From contig OZ038485.1 in assembly GCA_964036315.1 (NCBI GenBank), forward strand, positions 95,315,111 through 95,379,110: 64,000 nt of DNA. The letters are read 5' to 3'. A program made the translations under genes and the position numbers. Positions 63,045 to 64,000 of the stretch are shown here, piece by piece. Source of the stretch: Acanthosepion esculentum. Its lineage: Eukaryota > Mollusca > Cephalopoda > Sepiida > Sepiidae. The notes beneath the pieces were generated by a model. The model saw nothing but the letters and a program-made list of their open reading frames with translations. It had not been told where the DNA came from and ran no database searches. Within the stretch, counting starts at the first letter, position 1, and the number at the start of each line of letters is the position of its first letter.

Positions 63045-63080
<36 letters not shown>
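62872..63080. repeat. (TA)n microsatellites
   Basis: TA tracts at 62872-62916 and 63045-63078, the second followed by (GT)n to 63095. Confidence 0.95.
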
Positions 63081-63096
<16 letters not shown>

Positions 63097-63101
63097 AAAT
63101 A

Positions 63102-63724
63102 TACCGGGTCAAACAAAATTTGTCCAAATCGTGTAACAGCATAGGATAATTGTCCATCCCACAAAATGTTTAATTTTTAAAAAAATAACAAAAAAAAAAA
63201 CAGTAAACTAATTGAGTTTCTTTTTCCCAGGTTTTCAAATAAGACGTTTAGTCATTTTGATACCATTTGTTGTAAGAATCACCGAAAAACCTTTTGAGTT
63301 ATTCAGCTAGAAAGAGAAAAGGTTAAAATCGTTTTGTGTCAGCCCCATTATGTCTTCCCAACTGAGCAATGTCAAAAGATCATTCAGGTCTTCAATAATG
63401 GTACCAACATTCATAATCTGGTTTCCATCTTCAAAGTCTATTCAAGAACCATCAAGAGAACGGTGAATAAATTTAAAAAAGAGAGAAAAGTAGAGATGAA
63501 AACTGGATCAGGAGGTCACAACAGGAAGAGGGATCATCATTTCAACTTGGAGCTAAATACATTCTTATTGGTCACAGTAAAGTACAATCGTTTTATAAAA
63601 ACCCCAGAGAAATCCATTAAGATATCTTTAATCGTTTCTACGATACAACGGTTCAAATCTTAATCTAACAATTGGACAATTTTGCTCTTACATGATTTGG
63701 ACAGTTTTGCTTTTCAACCTGGTA
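63102..63724 (+). mobile_element. Truncated Tc1/mariner-like transposon
   Basis: Ends CCGGGTCAAACAAAATTTGT (left) and CCAGGTTGAAAAGCAAAACT (right, reverse complement), each followed by GTCCAAATC, and bordered by TA. The + frame at 63334 begins MCQPHYVFPTEQCQKIIQVF, NNGTNIHNLVSIFKVYSRTI, KRTVNKFKKERKVEMKTGSG, a helix-turn-helix N-terminus (helices around 10-50) followed by a basic linker. The DDE catalytic region is deleted. Confidence 0.65.
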
Positions 63725-64000
63725 CATATATCAATATATAATACCAAAGAAAGATTGCTCACGTATGCTTCTTATAATATATAGCTTCTTATAATATATA
63801 GCTATAATCGGCCGATGAAATAATTTCGAGATATAAAAAGATGACAAAAATAATAATATGGATAATTAGACTAATAATGTTTATTGTATATTAGTAGGTC
63901 TTCAGACCAAATGGAAGAATGATAAGAAAGACACTACAAATCGGATTTTTTTTATACACCTGTGTCCTTTCTTAGCAACAGTAGAAATAAAAAAGGAAGT
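63725..64000. other. Unassigned AT-rich end of window
   Basis: A direct repeat AGCTTCTTATAATATAT occurs twice at 63767-63800. Nothing else. Confidence 0.4.

Noticed and set aside
63334..63663. A host DNA-binding protein
   Set aside because: The frame lies between inverted terminal repeats with TA borders and reads as a transposase N-terminus.

Overview
The window looks like nuclear DNA of a mollusc, most likely a cephalopod such as an octopus. The evidence is AT-rich sequence with very long introns, (TA)n, (CA)n and (TTTC)n microsatellites everywhere, and a dense mix of tRNA-derived SINEs, LINE fragments, Penelope-like elements, Tc1/mariner, Tigger and hAT transposons, a Helitron and many palindromic MITEs. 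The phylum call is an inference from repeat content and gene architecture; no species can be named from the sequence alone.

Only one host gene is supported. It runs on the + strand across most of the window as small exons in large introns: 9881-10152, 12798-12960, 15697-15888, 27004-27123, 51778-51825 and a short terminal exon at 59200. Splice sites and phases agree at every junction (1-0, 0-1, 1-1, 1-1, 1-1, 1-stop), giving 810 nt (270 codons including stop) when one base from an unseen upstream exon is added. The predicted protein is the C-terminal part of a type I membrane protein: a galactose-binding-like (F5/8C or fucolectin-like) domain split over two exons, one six-cysteine thrombospondin type 1 repeat, a transmembrane helix and a short cytoplasmic tail. 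The signal peptide and first exons are not visible and are probably upstream of the window.

Everything else is repeat-derived. 0-10 kb: decayed antisense LINE pieces, a tandem array, a Tigger element with a nested LINE 3' end, hammerhead ribozyme elements around a (TA)n tract, MITEs and a 90-bp tandem array. 10-17 kb: the first introns of the gene, with a 1.4-kb pyrimidine array, a 38-bp minisatellite, a satellite-like block and a Tatta-rich minisatellite. 17-24 kb: a twin-primed (internally inverted) LINE, a GIY-YIG relic, a Tc1-like transposon whose terminal repeat is tandemly amplified, and a nearly complete but frameshifted LINE. 25-32 kb: a Tigger-type MITE, then a dispersed repeat with a built-in minisatellite into which a mariner and a Helitron have inserted; another copy in the window preserves the empty Helitron site. 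32-51 kb: hAT element, palindromic elements, DUF4817-type transposon relics, a Penelope-like element with inverted termini, composite 5S-tRNA SINEs and a tRNA-Ser-like element. 51-64 kb: last introns and 3' end of the gene, an hAT element, LTR-like repeats, minisatellites and a truncated mariner-like element.

The most interesting theme is the recurrence of hammerhead ribozyme motifs. Three elements join a tRNA-like (pol III) head to a hammerhead core and end in or close to a (TA)n or (GT)n tract, and related motifs lie in the arms of several otherwise unrelated inverted-repeat elements and at Penelope-like termini. This links microsatellite tracts, self-cleaving RNAs and retroelement ends throughout the window.
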